This document shows positions 33,872 through 41,919 of a stretch of DNA of 64,000 bases, piece after piece (position 1 is the stretch's first letter; each line of letters begins with the position of its first letter). Source of the DNA: Bog-756 sp963829235 (GTDB taxonomy: Bacteria; Actinomycetota; Acidimicrobiia; Acidimicrobiales; RAAP-2). A program made the position numbers and the translations under genes. Location: NCBI GenBank assembly GCA_963829235.1, contig CAWHIF010000010.1, positions 1 to 64,000 of the forward strand, written 5' to 3'. The notes beneath the pieces were generated by a model that was not told where the DNA came from, ran no database searches, and saw only the letters and a list, made by a program, of their open reading frames with translations.

Positions 33872-34768
33872 GTGGCGAACCAGAACCCATCCGGCGGAGA
33901 ACCGGCCGCCTCCCTGCCGAAGGTCGGGGTCATCGGCCTCGGCGCCATCGGCGACGGGGTGGCCACCAGCTTGCTCCGTGAAGGATTCCCCCTGGTGGTG
34001 TGCGACGTCCGGTCCGAGGCCACGGCCCGGTACGCGGAGACGGCGGAGGTGGCGCCCTCGCCCGCGGACCTGGCCGGCCGTTCCGACGTGGTGGTGGTGG
34101 CGGTGGTCGACGACGACCAGGTCCACGCGGTGCTGAGCGGACCGGACGGTGGCCTGGCGGCGGGTGACGGCACCGTCTTCGTCATCGTGAGCACCATTTC
34201 GGCATCCTGTGTCCAGGCCGTCGGGGCCGAGGCCGCCGCCCTCGGGGTGACGGTCCTCGACTGCGGGGTGACCGGCGGGCCCGCGGCGGCGTCCTCCGGC
34301 GACCTGGTCTGCATGGTGGGCGGCGATCCGGCGACCATCGAGCGGCTCGGCCCGTTCTTCGCCGCCGTCAGTTCGCTGACCGCGACCATGGGGCCCTTCG
34401 GTACCGGCCTGGCCGCCAAGCTGGCCCGGAACCTGATCACCTACGGCTCGTGGCTGGCCGCCTACGAGGGCCAGCGGCTGGCCGAGGCGGCCGGCATCTC
34501 GCTCCTGCAACTGGCCGAGGTGGTCAAGGCCAGCGACGTGCACATCGGAGGTGCCTCCCGGCTCATGTTCCGCACGACGGTGGCGCCGTTCACCGACGAG
34601 GACGACAAGGGCCTGGTGGGCGCCATGCAGGCGGGGGCGACACTGGCCCACAAGGACATCCGGGCCGCCCTCGAGCTGGCCGAGTCGTTGGCGGTCGAGC
34701 TGCCCATGGCCACGCTCGCCGAACAGGAGTGCGACGACATCTTCGGCGTAGGCGGGATGCCGGTATGA
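33872..34768 (+). CDS. NAD(P)-dependent beta-hydroxyacid dehydrogenase-family protein (Rv0770-like)
   Basis: A 298-aa protein of the 3-hydroxyisobutyrate dehydrogenase family. It has the Rossmann motif VIGLGAIGDGVATSL (about residues 20-34), the substrate-binding stretch DCGVTGGPAAASSGDL and the catalytic Lys183 in GTGLAAKLARNLITYG. It oxidises a hydroxy acid or related alcohol; the substrate is unknown. It is the first gene of the rightward arm, with GTG start and overlapped by the aldehyde dehydrogenase start (ATGA). The mycobacterial counterpart is Rv0770. Confidence 0.9.
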   Translation: MANQNPSGGEPAASLPKVGVIGLGAIGDGVATSLLREGFPLVVCDVRSEATARYAETAEVAPSPADLAGRSDVVVVAVVDDDQVHAVLSGPDGGLAAGDGTVFVIVSTISASCVQAVGAEAAALGVTVLDCGVTGGPAAASSGDLVCMVGGDPATIERLGPFFAAVSSLTATMGPFGTGLAAKLARNLITYGSWLAAYEGQRLAEAAGISLLQLAEVVKASDVHIGGASRLMFRTTVAPFTDEDDKGLVGAMQAGATLAHKDIRAALELAESLAVELPMATLAEQECDDIFGVGGMPV

Positions 34769-36240
34769 GCTCGCAGAACCAATCGACGGGCGAGGAGCGC
34801 ATGCTCATCGACGGCCGGCTCCGGCCGGCGCGGTCGGGGCGGACCTTCGACGTGGTCAACCCGGCCACCGAGGAGACGATCGGGGTGGTGGCCGACGGCG
34901 GTCCCGAGGACCTCGATGACGCCGTGGCCGCGGCCCGCCGGGCCTTCGACGAGTCGGGCTGGTCGACCGATGTCGAACGGCGGGTCCGGGGGCTGCGCCA
35001 GCTGCAGGCGGCCTTCGTCGCCCATGCCGAGGACATCCGGGCCATGACCGTGGCCGAGACGGGTTCCCCGCTCTCGTTCACCTATTCGGCTCAGCTCGAT
35101 GCGCCGGTCGAGTCCCTGGGCTGGGTGTCCGATCTGGCCGAGGGCTACGAGTGGGAGACCGACCTCGGCGATGCGTCGCCCATGGGCATCCCCTCCCACC
35201 GATGGGTGCGGCGTGAGGCCACCGGGGTGGTGGGGGCGATCACGCCGTGGAACGTCCCCCACCAGATCAATCTGGCCAAGCTGGGCCCGGCCCTGGCCGC
35301 CGGCAACACCGTGGTGCTCAAGCCGGCGCCGGACACCCCGTGGTGCGCCACCGTGCTCGGGCGGCTCATCGTCGAGGAGACCGACATCCCCGCCGGAGTG
35401 GTCAACATCGTCCCGTCCTCGGAGCACACGGTCGGCGCGTTGCTCTCAGCCGATCCCCGGATCGACCAGATCAGCTTCACCGGCTCGACCGCCACCGGCA
35501 AGCAGGTGATGATCTCCGCGGCCGACTCGCTCAAGAAGGTCTTCCTCGAGCTCGGGGGCAAGTCGGCCTTCGTCATCCTGGACGACGCCGACCTGCGGGG
35601 GGCCGTGGCCACGGCCGCGTTCACCGTGTGCACCCATGCCGGCCAGGGCTGTGCCATCACCACCCGGCTGCTCGTCCCGCGGCGCCAGTTCGACGAGGCC
35701 GTCGAGTCCGCGGCCAAGGTGATGGCCAAGCTGCCGGCCGGCGACCCCACCGACCCCGGCACCATCTGCGGGCCACTGATCAGTGCCCGCCAGCGTGAGC
35801 GGGTGGAGGGCTACCTCCGCCTGGCCGTCGAGGAAGGCGGGACCTTCGTCACCGGCGGCCGCCGCCCCTCCGATCTCGATCGCGGCTACTTCGTGGAGCC
35901 GACGCTGATCGTGGGTGTCGACAATCGGGCCCGGGTGGCCCAGGAGGAGATCTTCGGCCCGGTCCTGGTGGTCATCCCCCACGACGGCGACGACCACGCG
36001 GTGGCCCTGGCCAACGACTCCGCCTACGGGTTGTCCGGCTCGGTGTGGTCCGCCGACCGCGAACGCGCCGTGGGCGTGGCCGATCGGATCCGGACCGGCA
36101 CCGTCGGCATCAACGGGGGCGTGTGGTTCAGCCCCGATGTGCCCTTCGGGGGCTACAAGCAGTCCGGCGTGGGACGCGAGTCCGGCGTCGCCGGTTTCGA
36201 GGAGTACCTCGAGACCAAGTCCATCGCCGAGCCGGCGTGA
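34765..36240 (+). CDS. NAD-dependent aldehyde dehydrogenase (AldA/Rv0768-like)
   Basis: A 491-aa aldehyde dehydrogenase. Conserved elements are ITPWNVPHQINLAKLGPALA, SFTGSTATGK, the general-base Glu262 in LELGGKSAF, and the nucleophile Cys296 in HAGQGCAITTR, followed by QEEIFGPVLVV and PFGGYKQSG. It oxidises an aldehyde to the acid with NAD+. It is translationally coupled to the upstream dehydrogenase, so it probably takes the aldehyde made by that enzyme or by the P450 arm. In M. tuberculosis Rv0768 holds the equivalent position. Confidence 0.93.
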   Translation: MSSQNQSTGEERMLIDGRLRPARSGRTFDVVNPATEETIGVVADGGPEDLDDAVAAARRAFDESGWSTDVERRVRGLRQLQAAFVAHAEDIRAMTVAETGSPLSFTYSAQLDAPVESLGWVSDLAEGYEWETDLGDASPMGIPSHRWVRREATGVVGAITPWNVPHQINLAKLGPALAAGNTVVLKPAPDTPWCATVLGRLIVEETDIPAGVVNIVPSSEHTVGALLSADPRIDQISFTGSTATGKQVMISAADSLKKVFLELGGKSAFVILDDADLRGAVATAAFTVCTHAGQGCAITTRLLVPRRQFDEAVESAAKVMAKLPAGDPTDPGTICGPLISARQRERVEGYLRLAVEEGGTFVTGGRRPSDLDRGYFVEPTLIVGVDNRARVAQEEIFGPVLVVIPHDGDDHAVALANDSAYGLSGSVWSADRERAVGVADRIRTGTVGINGGVWFSPDVPFGGYKQSGVGRESGVAGFEEYLETKSIAEPA

Positions 36241-36247
36241 AGGGAAG

Positions 36248-36676
36248 GTGAGCAGCGTGAGCGAGCAGCAACCGGGTCGACGAGAAGATGGGGGTGGGCG
36301 TGACCCCGACTCCCCCCGGGCGCGGGGCATCGCCAAGATGGAAGAGGTCTACGGCTTCTCCGTCGACCCCGACGAGATCGCCGGACCGTATGTGGACTTC
36401 ACCGTCGACCATCTCTTCGGGGCGGTCTGGACCAGGCCGCAGCTCGACACCCGCGACCGCCGGTTGATGACCATCGGCGTGCTGGCCGCCCTGGGCCAGT
36501 CCCAACTGGTGGAGATCCAGTTCCGGTCGGCCCTCGACCGGGGCGAGCTGACCGAGGAACAGGTGCGGGAGACGGTGGTCCATCTGGCCCACTACATCGG
36601 CTGGCCGTTGTCCACCGGGGTCAACGCGGTGGCCGAGAAGGTGATCGCCAAGCGCCATCGGACCGAGGGCTCGTGA
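36248..36676 (+). CDS. Carboxymuconolactone decarboxylase-family protein (Rv0771-like)
   Basis: A 142-aa CMD-family protein. The conserved helices are DFTVDHLFGAVWTRPQLDTR, RLMTIGVLAALGQSQLVEIQ and TEEQVRETVVHLAHYIGWPL. It lacks the CxxC of the AhpD peroxidase branch, so it belongs with gamma-carboxymuconolactone decarboxylase-like members, which act on lactones or decarboxylate. A GTG 9 bp later is an alternative start. The stop overlaps the next SDR start. Confidence 0.88.
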   Translation: MSSVSEQQPGRREDGGGRDPDSPRARGIAKMEEVYGFSVDPDEIAGPYVDFTVDHLFGAVWTRPQLDTRDRRLMTIGVLAALGQSQLVEIQFRSALDRGELTEEQVRETVVHLAHYIGWPLSTGVNAVAEKVIAKRHRTEGS

Positions 36677-37473
36677 GCATTGGCGGACCCGGGTCGGACA
36701 CCGCACCCGACCCCATGCTCCGTTTCGACTTCACCGGCAAGGTGGCCATCGTGACTGGCTCCGGCGGGGGGATCGGGCAGGCCTACGCCGAGGCGCTGGC
36801 CGCGGCGGGCGCCTCGGTGATGGTGGCGGACATCGCCGGGGCCAACGCGGCCGAGGTGGCCGCGGCCATCGTGGCGTCGGGAGGGAGGGCCGAGTCGGTG
36901 CGGGTGGACGTGGCCGACCCGGAGTCGGCACAGGCCATGGCCGAACGCACCGTCGAGCGGTTCGGCGGCATCGACTACCTGGTCAACAACGCGGCCATCT
37001 TCGGTGGGATGCAGCTCGACCTGCTGCTCACGGTCGACTGGGAGTACCTCAACCGGTTCCTGGCGGTCAACATGCTCGGGGCGCTCAGCTGCGTGCGCGC
37101 CTGCTCTCCGGCCATGGCGTCCCGTGGCGGCGGTGCCATCGTCAACCAGTCCTCCACGGCCGCGTACATGTACGCAGGCTTCTACGGGCTGGCCAAGGCG
37201 GGCGTCAACTCGATCACCCAGCAGTTGGCCCACGAGCTCGGTGGTCAGAACATCCGCACCAACGCCATCGCGCCCGGTCCCATCGACACCGAGGCGTCCC
37301 GCACGGTGGTCCCGGACGCCTTCATGAAGCCGATCCTCGCCTCCCTGGCCCTCAAGCGGCAGGGCCAGACCTCGGACCTGGTGGGAATGTGCCTGTTCCT
37401 CCTGTCCGACGAGGCCTCGTGGATCACCGGCCACGTCTTCAACGTCGACGGCGGTCAGGTGGTCCGGCCGTGA
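36673..37473 (+). CDS. SDR-family oxidoreductase (Rv0769-like)
   Basis: A 266-aa classical SDR: VAIVTGSGGGIGQAYAE (cofactor loop, about residues 24-40), YLVNNAAIFGG, catalytic Ser in NQSSTAAYMYAG, FYGLAKAG (Tyr and Lys), and APGPIDTEASR. The C-terminus SDEASWITGHVFNVDGGQV is canonical. It presumably oxidises an alcohol in the same pathway. GTG 36673 overlaps the CMD stop; ATG 36715 (MLRFDFTGKVA) is a plausible shorter start. Confidence 0.92.
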   Translation: MSIGGPGSDTAPDPMLRFDFTGKVAIVTGSGGGIGQAYAEALAAAGASVMVADIAGANAAEVAAAIVASGGRAESVRVDVADPESAQAMAERTVERFGGIDYLVNNAAIFGGMQLDLLLTVDWEYLNRFLAVNMLGALSCVRACSPAMASRGGGAIVNQSSTAAYMYAGFYGLAKAGVNSITQQLAHELGGQNIRTNAIAPGPIDTEASRTVVPDAFMKPILASLALKRQGQTSDLVGMCLFLLSDEASWITGHVFNVDGGQVVRP

Positions 37474-38234
37474 GTGGGAGCCGGATCGACGTCGAGGACG
37501 ATGCCGGCGTCAGATTGATCGCCTTCAACCGGCCCGAGGTCCGCAACGCCTTCGACACCGCCATGTACGTGGCGGTGACCGGGGCACTCTCGGCCGCCCT
37601 GGCCGACGACGGGATCCGGTCGGTGGTCGTGACCGGCCGGGGGAAGGCGTTCACAGCCGGCCAGGACCTGCGTGAGATGGCGGCCATGGCCACCGGGGAC
37701 GGGGGCCCGGCGGCGGGCTCGGGCTTCCAGGGCCTGATGGACGCCGTCGTGTCCTTCGACAAGCCCCTGCTGGCCGCGGTCAACGGTGTGGGAGTGGGAC
37801 TCGGCTGCACCCTGCTCGCCCATGTGGACCTGGTCCTGATGGACGAACGGGCCCGGCTGCGTGCCCCCTTCACCGAGCTGGGGGTGCCGCCCGAGGCGGC
37901 CAGCAGCTGGCTGCTTCCGGAGCGGATGGGATGGCAGCGGGCCTCGGCCATGCTGCTGGCCTCGGAGTGGATCGATGCCGGCCAGGCCGTCGAGGCGGGG
38001 CTGGCCCTCCGGGTCTGCCCCGAGGGGACGGTGCTGGCCGAGACGTTGGACCTGGCCCGCCGGATCGCCTCGTTCGCACCGCACGCCACCCGTGAGGTCA
38101 AGCGGTTGATGATGGCCTCGGGCCGGAACCGGATCGATGAGGCCAGGGCCCGTGAAGAGGCTGCCTTCGCCGCGCTGTTCGCCGATCCCGACAACAATCC
38201 GGGGACCCAGCTCACCGCCGGATTGGACGGCTGA
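37470..38234 (+). CDS. Enoyl-CoA hydratase/isomerase-family protein
   Basis: A 254-aa crotonase-fold protein. NRPEVRNAFDTAMYVAVTGAL, AFTAGQDLREMAAMA (oxyanion-hole strand), KPLLAAVNGVGVGLGCTLLA and HVDLVLMDERARLRAPFTEL follow the family order. The usual catalytic Glu of hydratases is represented by the Glu of APFTELGVPPEA. It probably acts on a CoA thioester in the degradation of the compound handled by this locus. It overlaps the SDR stop, so it is coupled to it. Confidence 0.9.
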   Translation: MSGSRIDVEDDAGVRLIAFNRPEVRNAFDTAMYVAVTGALSAALADDGIRSVVVTGRGKAFTAGQDLREMAAMATGDGGPAAGSGFQGLMDAVVSFDKPLLAAVNGVGVGLGCTLLAHVDLVLMDERARLRAPFTELGVPPEAASSWLLPERMGWQRASAMLLASEWIDAGQAVEAGLALRVCPEGTVLAETLDLARRIASFAPHATREVKRLMMASGRNRIDEARAREEAAFAALFADPDNNPGTQLTAGLDG

Positions 38235-38240
38235 CGGCCC

Positions 38241-39098
38241 GTGCACCTCGGGATCACCGCCTTCCTGACCGATCTGGCCATGCCGCCGGCGGACCTGGCC
38301 CGCGAGGTCGAGGACCGTGGCTTCCACTCGCTGTACCTGCCCGAGCACACCCACCTCCCGGTGCGGGCCGACCGGCCACCGGCGTTGGTCGAAGGCGTGT
38401 CCGTCGACGACTACCGGCGCAGCCTCGACCCCATCGTGGCCCTGGCCACCGCGGCCTCGGTCACCCGGCGCATCCTGCTCGGAACGGGAGTGGTGCTCGT
38501 GGCCCAGCACGACCCGATCGTGTTGGGCAAGCAACTGGCCACCCTCGACCACCTGAGCGGCGGAAGGGTGGTCCTCGGCATCGGGTTCGGATGGAACCGC
38601 GAGGAGGCAGCCGACCACGGAGTTCCCTTCGAGGACCGGCGTGATATCGCCCGCGAGCATGCGCTTTGCATGCAGGCCCTCTGGTCGCAGGACCAGGCGG
38701 AGTTCCACGGCGCCCACGTCTCCCTCGATCCGTGCTGGAGCTGGCCCAAGCCCATCCAGCGGCCTCGGATCGCCACGCTGGTCGGTGGCGGACCCAACCC
38801 CTCGGTGTTCGCGGCCGTGGCCGAGTATGCCGACGGGTGGATGCCCATCGGGGGGTCGGGTCTGACCGAGGCGCTGCCCAGGCTCCGCCGGGCCGTCGAG
38901 GACCGGGGCCGCGACCCCGACCGGATCCGGGTGGTCCCGTTCGGCACCGTGCCCACCGACGAGAAACTGGCCCACTTCCAGGCCCAGGGAGTCACTGAGG
39001 TCGTGCTCCGGGTGCCGTCGGGAAGCGCGGAGGCCATGCTCTCGTCCCTCGACGCGCACTCGGCCTACCTCGGGCGATTCGGGGGCGACGATGCCTGA
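38241..39098 (+). CDS. LLM-class F420-dependent oxidoreductase (TIGR03619-like)
   Basis: A 285-aa luciferase-fold enzyme: LGITAFLTDLAMPPADLARE, VEDRGFHSLYLPEHTHLPV, RILLGTGVVLVAQHDPIVLG, KQLATLDHLSGGRVVLGIGF and GWNREEAADHG are diagnostic of the Rv-type TIGR03619 group. F420 is the likely cofactor. It lies in the catabolic operon, 6 bp after the enoyl-CoA hydratase gene, and its end overlaps the thioesterase start. The role in the pathway is unknown. Confidence 0.9.
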   Translation: MHLGITAFLTDLAMPPADLAREVEDRGFHSLYLPEHTHLPVRADRPPALVEGVSVDDYRRSLDPIVALATAASVTRRILLGTGVVLVAQHDPIVLGKQLATLDHLSGGRVVLGIGFGWNREEAADHGVPFEDRRDIAREHALCMQALWSQDQAEFHGAHVSLDPCWSWPKPIQRPRIATLVGGGPNPSVFAAVAEYADGWMPIGGSGLTEALPRLRRAVEDRGRDPDRIRVVPFGTVPTDEKLAHFQAQGVTEVVLRVPSGSAEAMLSSLDAHSAYLGRFGGDDA

Positions 39099-39801
39099 TC
39101 CCGCCGTTCCCGCGTCCGGTCCGGTGGACAAGCCGTGGAGCAGCCGCGGGCGTGAGGAGCTGGCCGCGGCCGTCCGCCGGCTCACGACGGTCACCGTGGC
39201 GTCCATGGCGCCCTCCGGGTTGCTCTCCGACGCGGCCCGTCGGGCGGGGTCGCTGGCCGACGACCTCGAAGGTTTCGTGCCCGCGAGCGGCCCGGTGCCG
39301 GTGGCCCGCTTCTCCGAGCACCCGGACGGGCCCGGCGACGCCGCCACCCTGGCCGCGGCCATGCCCTTCGACGTGGTCATCGGCGCCTGCAACCCGGTGG
39401 CGGTGCCGGTCGTCATCGAGTTCGACCCGCCCAAGGCCATCGGACGGGCCGAGTTCACCGCCGCCTATGAGGGTGCGCCGGGCTGCGTGCACGGCGCGGT
39501 GCTGGCCGGGGCGTTCGACATGATGTTGACCGCAGCCAACGTCATCGCCGCCGGCGCCGGTCCCACGGTCAGCCTCTCGATCAGGTACCTGAAGCCCACC
39601 CTCATCGCGCAGCCGGCGTTGTTCGAGGCCTGGGTCACCGAACAGGACCAGCGTCGGACCCACAGCCGCGGGCACCTCATCCAGAACGGGGTTGTCACCG
39701 TCGAGGCCGTGGGCGAGTTCGTCAACATGGAGCGCTCCCGCATCGCCGCCATGCACAAGCGGGACGAGGGGACGGGACCGAGCGGGCCCGGCGCCACGTG
39801 A
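39091..39801 (+). CDS. PaaI-type hotdog-fold thioesterase
   Basis: A 236-aa protein whose second half is a hotdog domain: EGAPGCVHGAVLAGAFDMML (central helix with the HG motif), ANVIAAGAGPTVSLSIRYLK and HLIQNGVVTVEAVGEFVNM. The N-terminal ~95 residues (acidic, EELAAAVRRLTTVTVASM) are an extra region seen in some actinobacterial PaaI-like proteins. It would release CoA from an acyl-CoA made in this locus. Confidence 0.85.
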   Translation: MPDPAVPASGPVDKPWSSRGREELAAAVRRLTTVTVASMAPSGLLSDAARRAGSLADDLEGFVPASGPVPVARFSEHPDGPGDAATLAAAMPFDVVIGACNPVAVPVVIEFDPPKAIGRAEFTAAYEGAPGCVHGAVLAGAFDMMLTAANVIAAGAGPTVSLSIRYLKPTLIAQPALFEAWVTEQDQRRTHSRGHLIQNGVVTVEAVGEFVNMERSRIAAMHKRDEGTGPSGPGAT

Positions 39802-39915
39802 GTGCCTGCCGGGCAGAACGGGCCGGCAGTGCCTAGAGTCATACCGATCGGTCGGCCGGAGGGGACGGAGCGAGCATCCGCCGGAGGACTGCGCGACGAA
39901 GGGGGAGAGCACGCC

Positions 39916-41247
39916 ATGGAATCCACCTTGGGGAACAGAGCGGATCCGGTGGCCGGACACACCCGGCGCCGGCATTCGGGGCTGGTGGCGGTGGCGGGTG
40001 TGGTGGTCCTGGCCGCCACCCTGGCCGCCTGCTCGTCGACCAACAGCGTCACCACCAATTCCTCGTCGACCAAGGCGGCCATCCCGAAGTCGGCGTTCAG
40101 CGACCATACCGGTCTCACGGCCACGACGGTGACGGTGGGCAACGTGTCGACCCTGCTGGAGGGGATCTTCAAGGGCGCCGCCGTCGGCACCGAGGCCTAT
40201 GCCGACTACGTGAACTCGACGGGTGGCGTCAACGGCCGCAAGGTCGTGGTGGACAGCAGCGACGACCAGTACGCCGGGGCGACCAACAAGGACGAGACAC
40301 AAGAGGATGTCGGGAAGGACTTCGCCATGGTGGGCGGCTTCTCGCTGTTCGACAGCTTCGGCGGTGTCGTCCTCAAGGCTAACCCGCAGGTGCCCAACGT
40401 CACCGTCTCGCTCGACCTGGCCACCGCCGAGCTGCCCAACTCATTCAGCCCCGCCCCGACTCCCAACGGGTGGATCCTCGGGCCGCTGGTCTACTTCCAG
40501 AAGAAGTTCCCGGCTGAGGTCAAAGACGCCGGCGCGCTGGTGGCCGACGAGCCGTCGGCCGAGGTCAAATGGACGGCCGAGAAGGCGGCCATGGAACACC
40601 TGGGGTACAAGGTGATCTACGACCCCACCTTCGACATCTCGACGACGAACTTCACCCAGTACGTCGTCAACATGAAGAACGCCGGGGTGAAGATCCTCTT
40701 CATGGAGCAGATGCCCGAGAACTACGCCGCCTCCGTCGTCCAGGCCCTCAACCAGCAGGACTTCCACCCGGTGATCGTGTTCGGAGGTTCGACCTACAGC
40801 GAAGAGCTGGTGCCGAACTCAGGGGGAGCAGCCGCCATCGACGGGGCCTATATGGAGCAGAACACGGCCCTCTACCTCGGTGAGGACGCGGCCGGGCTTC
40901 CGGCGGTGAACACCTTCCTCAAGTGGGTCCAGACGGCCTCGCCCGGCTTCCATGCCGACCTCTACACGCTGTACGGCTGGTTGTCGGCGGAGCTGTTCAG
41001 CCAGGCGTTGAAGGCCGCGGGACCCGATCCGAGCCGGGGTTCGGTGCTCGAGGCGCTGCGGCACATCACGTCGTTCTCCGGCGGCTATCTGACCGGCCCG
41101 GCCAACCCGGCGGGCAAGGTCCCGACCAACTGCTACATCATCGCCCGAATCGAGAACGGGAAGTACCAGCGGCTCGACGACCCTCCGTTGGACGGTCCGA
41201 CCCACGGCTACCGGTGCGACCAGCCCTTCTACTACTATCCGGCCTGA
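39916..41247 (+). CDS. ABC transporter solute-binding lipoprotein (type I periplasmic fold, Peripla_BP_6)
   Basis: A 443-aa exported lipoprotein with lipobox LAAC (Cys39) after a hydrophobic segment (LVAVAGVVVLAATLAAC). The body has the branched-chain amino-acid/urea-type binding fold: TTVTVGNVSTLLEGIFKGAA, EAYADYVNSTGGVNGRKVVV, FAMVGGFSLFDSFGGVVLKA and later GWLSAELFSQALKAAGPDP. It follows the catabolic genes, so it may capture the compound they degrade, but no permease or ATPase is nearby. Its last codons and stop are repeated downstream. Confidence 0.88.
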   Translation: MESTLGNRADPVAGHTRRRHSGLVAVAGVVVLAATLAACSSTNSVTTNSSSTKAAIPKSAFSDHTGLTATTVTVGNVSTLLEGIFKGAAVGTEAYADYVNSTGGVNGRKVVVDSSDDQYAGATNKDETQEDVGKDFAMVGGFSLFDSFGGVVLKANPQVPNVTVSLDLATAELPNSFSPAPTPNGWILGPLVYFQKKFPAEVKDAGALVADEPSAEVKWTAEKAAMEHLGYKVIYDPTFDISTTNFTQYVVNMKNAGVKILFMEQMPENYAASVVQALNQQDFHPVIVFGGSTYSEELVPNSGGAAAIDGAYMEQNTALYLGEDAAGLPAVNTFLKWVQTASPGFHADLYTLYGWLSAELFSQALKAAGPDPSRGSVLEALRHITSFSGGYLTGPANPAGKVPTNCYIIARIENGKYQRLDDPPLDGPTHGYRCDQPFYYYPA

Positions 41248-41300
41248 CCGACTACCCGGCCTGACCGCTACCCGGCGGGACCGACTACCCGGCGGGACCG
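41234..41300 (+). repeat. Tandem repeats of the lipoprotein gene's 3' end
   Basis: Four 16-17 bp units in a row: ACTATCCGGCCTGACCG (contains the gene's stop codon), ACTACCCGGCCTGACCG, CTACCCGGCGGGACCG and ACTACCCGGCGGGACCG. The first is coding and the rest lie in the gap between the convergent lipoprotein and rpsT genes. The second still carries the TGA. Confidence 0.9.
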
Positions 41301-41325
41301 CAAGGGGTCGGCCCGTGGTCGGCGG

Positions 41326-41592
41326 TCAGCCCTCGGCGGCCCGGGCGGCCCGGCTCATGAGGCGCGACTTGCGGTTGGCCGCCTGGTTCTTGTGGATCAC
41401 ACCCTTCGCCGCAGCCTTGTCGATCCGCTTGATGGCCAGCCGCAGCGACTCCTCGGTGTCCTCGGCGCCGCTGTCGATGGCGTAGATGGCCCGCTTGGTG
41501 CGGGTCCGCAACTCGGACCGCACCGCCTTGTTGCGGGCCTGGCGCTTGATGGTCTGGCGGTTCCTCTTGATCTGGCTCTTGATGTTTGCCAC
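41326..41592 (-). CDS. rpsT: 30S ribosomal protein S20
   Basis: An 88-aa basic, alpha-helical S20 protein: MANIKSQIKRNRQTIKRQ at the N-terminus, ELRTRTKRAIYAIDSGAEDT in the middle and GVIHKNQAANRKSRLMSRAA at the C-terminus. It binds 16S rRNA in the 30S body. The start is GTG, preceded at 8-bp spacing by AAGGA. Its leader contains an unusual 18-bp repeat array. It is divergent from lepA, a common neighbour in bacteria. Confidence 0.97.
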   Translation of the reverse strand: MANIKSQIKRNRQTIKRQARNKAVRSELRTRTKRAIYAIDSGAEDTEESLRLAIKRIDKAAAKGVIHKNQAANRKSRLMSRAARAAEG

Positions 41593-41614
41593 GAGTGGTC
41601 CTTGTCATCCTTGT

Positions 41615-41719
41615 GCGGTCGGCACGGTTGCGGTCGGCATGGTTGGTGCGGTCGGCATGGTTGGTGCGGTCGGCATGGTTGGTGCGGTCGGCATGGTTGG
41701 TGCGGTCGGCATGGTTGGC
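41615..41719. repeat. 18-bp tandem repeat array in the rpsT leader
   Basis: The unit GCGGTCGGCATGGTTGGT occurs at 41630, 41648, 41666 and 41684 exactly and at 41702 with one change, preceded at 41615 by a 15-bp degenerate copy. On the rpsT sense strand each unit reads ACCAACCATGCCGACCGC and contains an ATG. The array starts about 23 bp upstream of the rpsT start codon. Confidence 0.97.
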
Positions 41720-41904
41720 CGTGCCGCGACCACCACCGGTTCGGAGATCTGACCCCGGCCGGCCGGCGAGGGCCAATTCCGGAGGCCCCCGAGGATAGCA
41801 GCCCTTCCGCCCTCCTCCCATCCGCCGCCATCAACCGCACCCGGCCGTCCCGCCGGTACCCGTGCCGGCGGGACGGGGGCGGTCGGCCCGCTCGGCGGCT
41901 TGGG

Positions 41905-41910
41905 TACGCT
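41905..41910 (+). promoter_or_regulatory. -10 element TACGCT for lepA
   Basis: TACGCT ends 9 bp before the lepA GTG, placing the transcript start at or within three bases of the start codon. Confidence 0.4.
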
Positions 41911-41919
41911 GGCCCTTCC

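Larger units (their letters stand above)
41593..41919. other. Divergent rpsT-lepA promoter region
   Basis: The left part is the rpsT leader with the 18-bp repeat array; the right part leads to lepA with a -10 box just before its start. No protein gene is supported; the frames are open through the array only because 18 is divisible by three. Confidence 0.5.

Noticed and set aside
41615..41719. CRISPR array
   Set aside because: Units are contiguous 18-bp copies without spacers and no cas genes are present; it is a minisatellite-like array.
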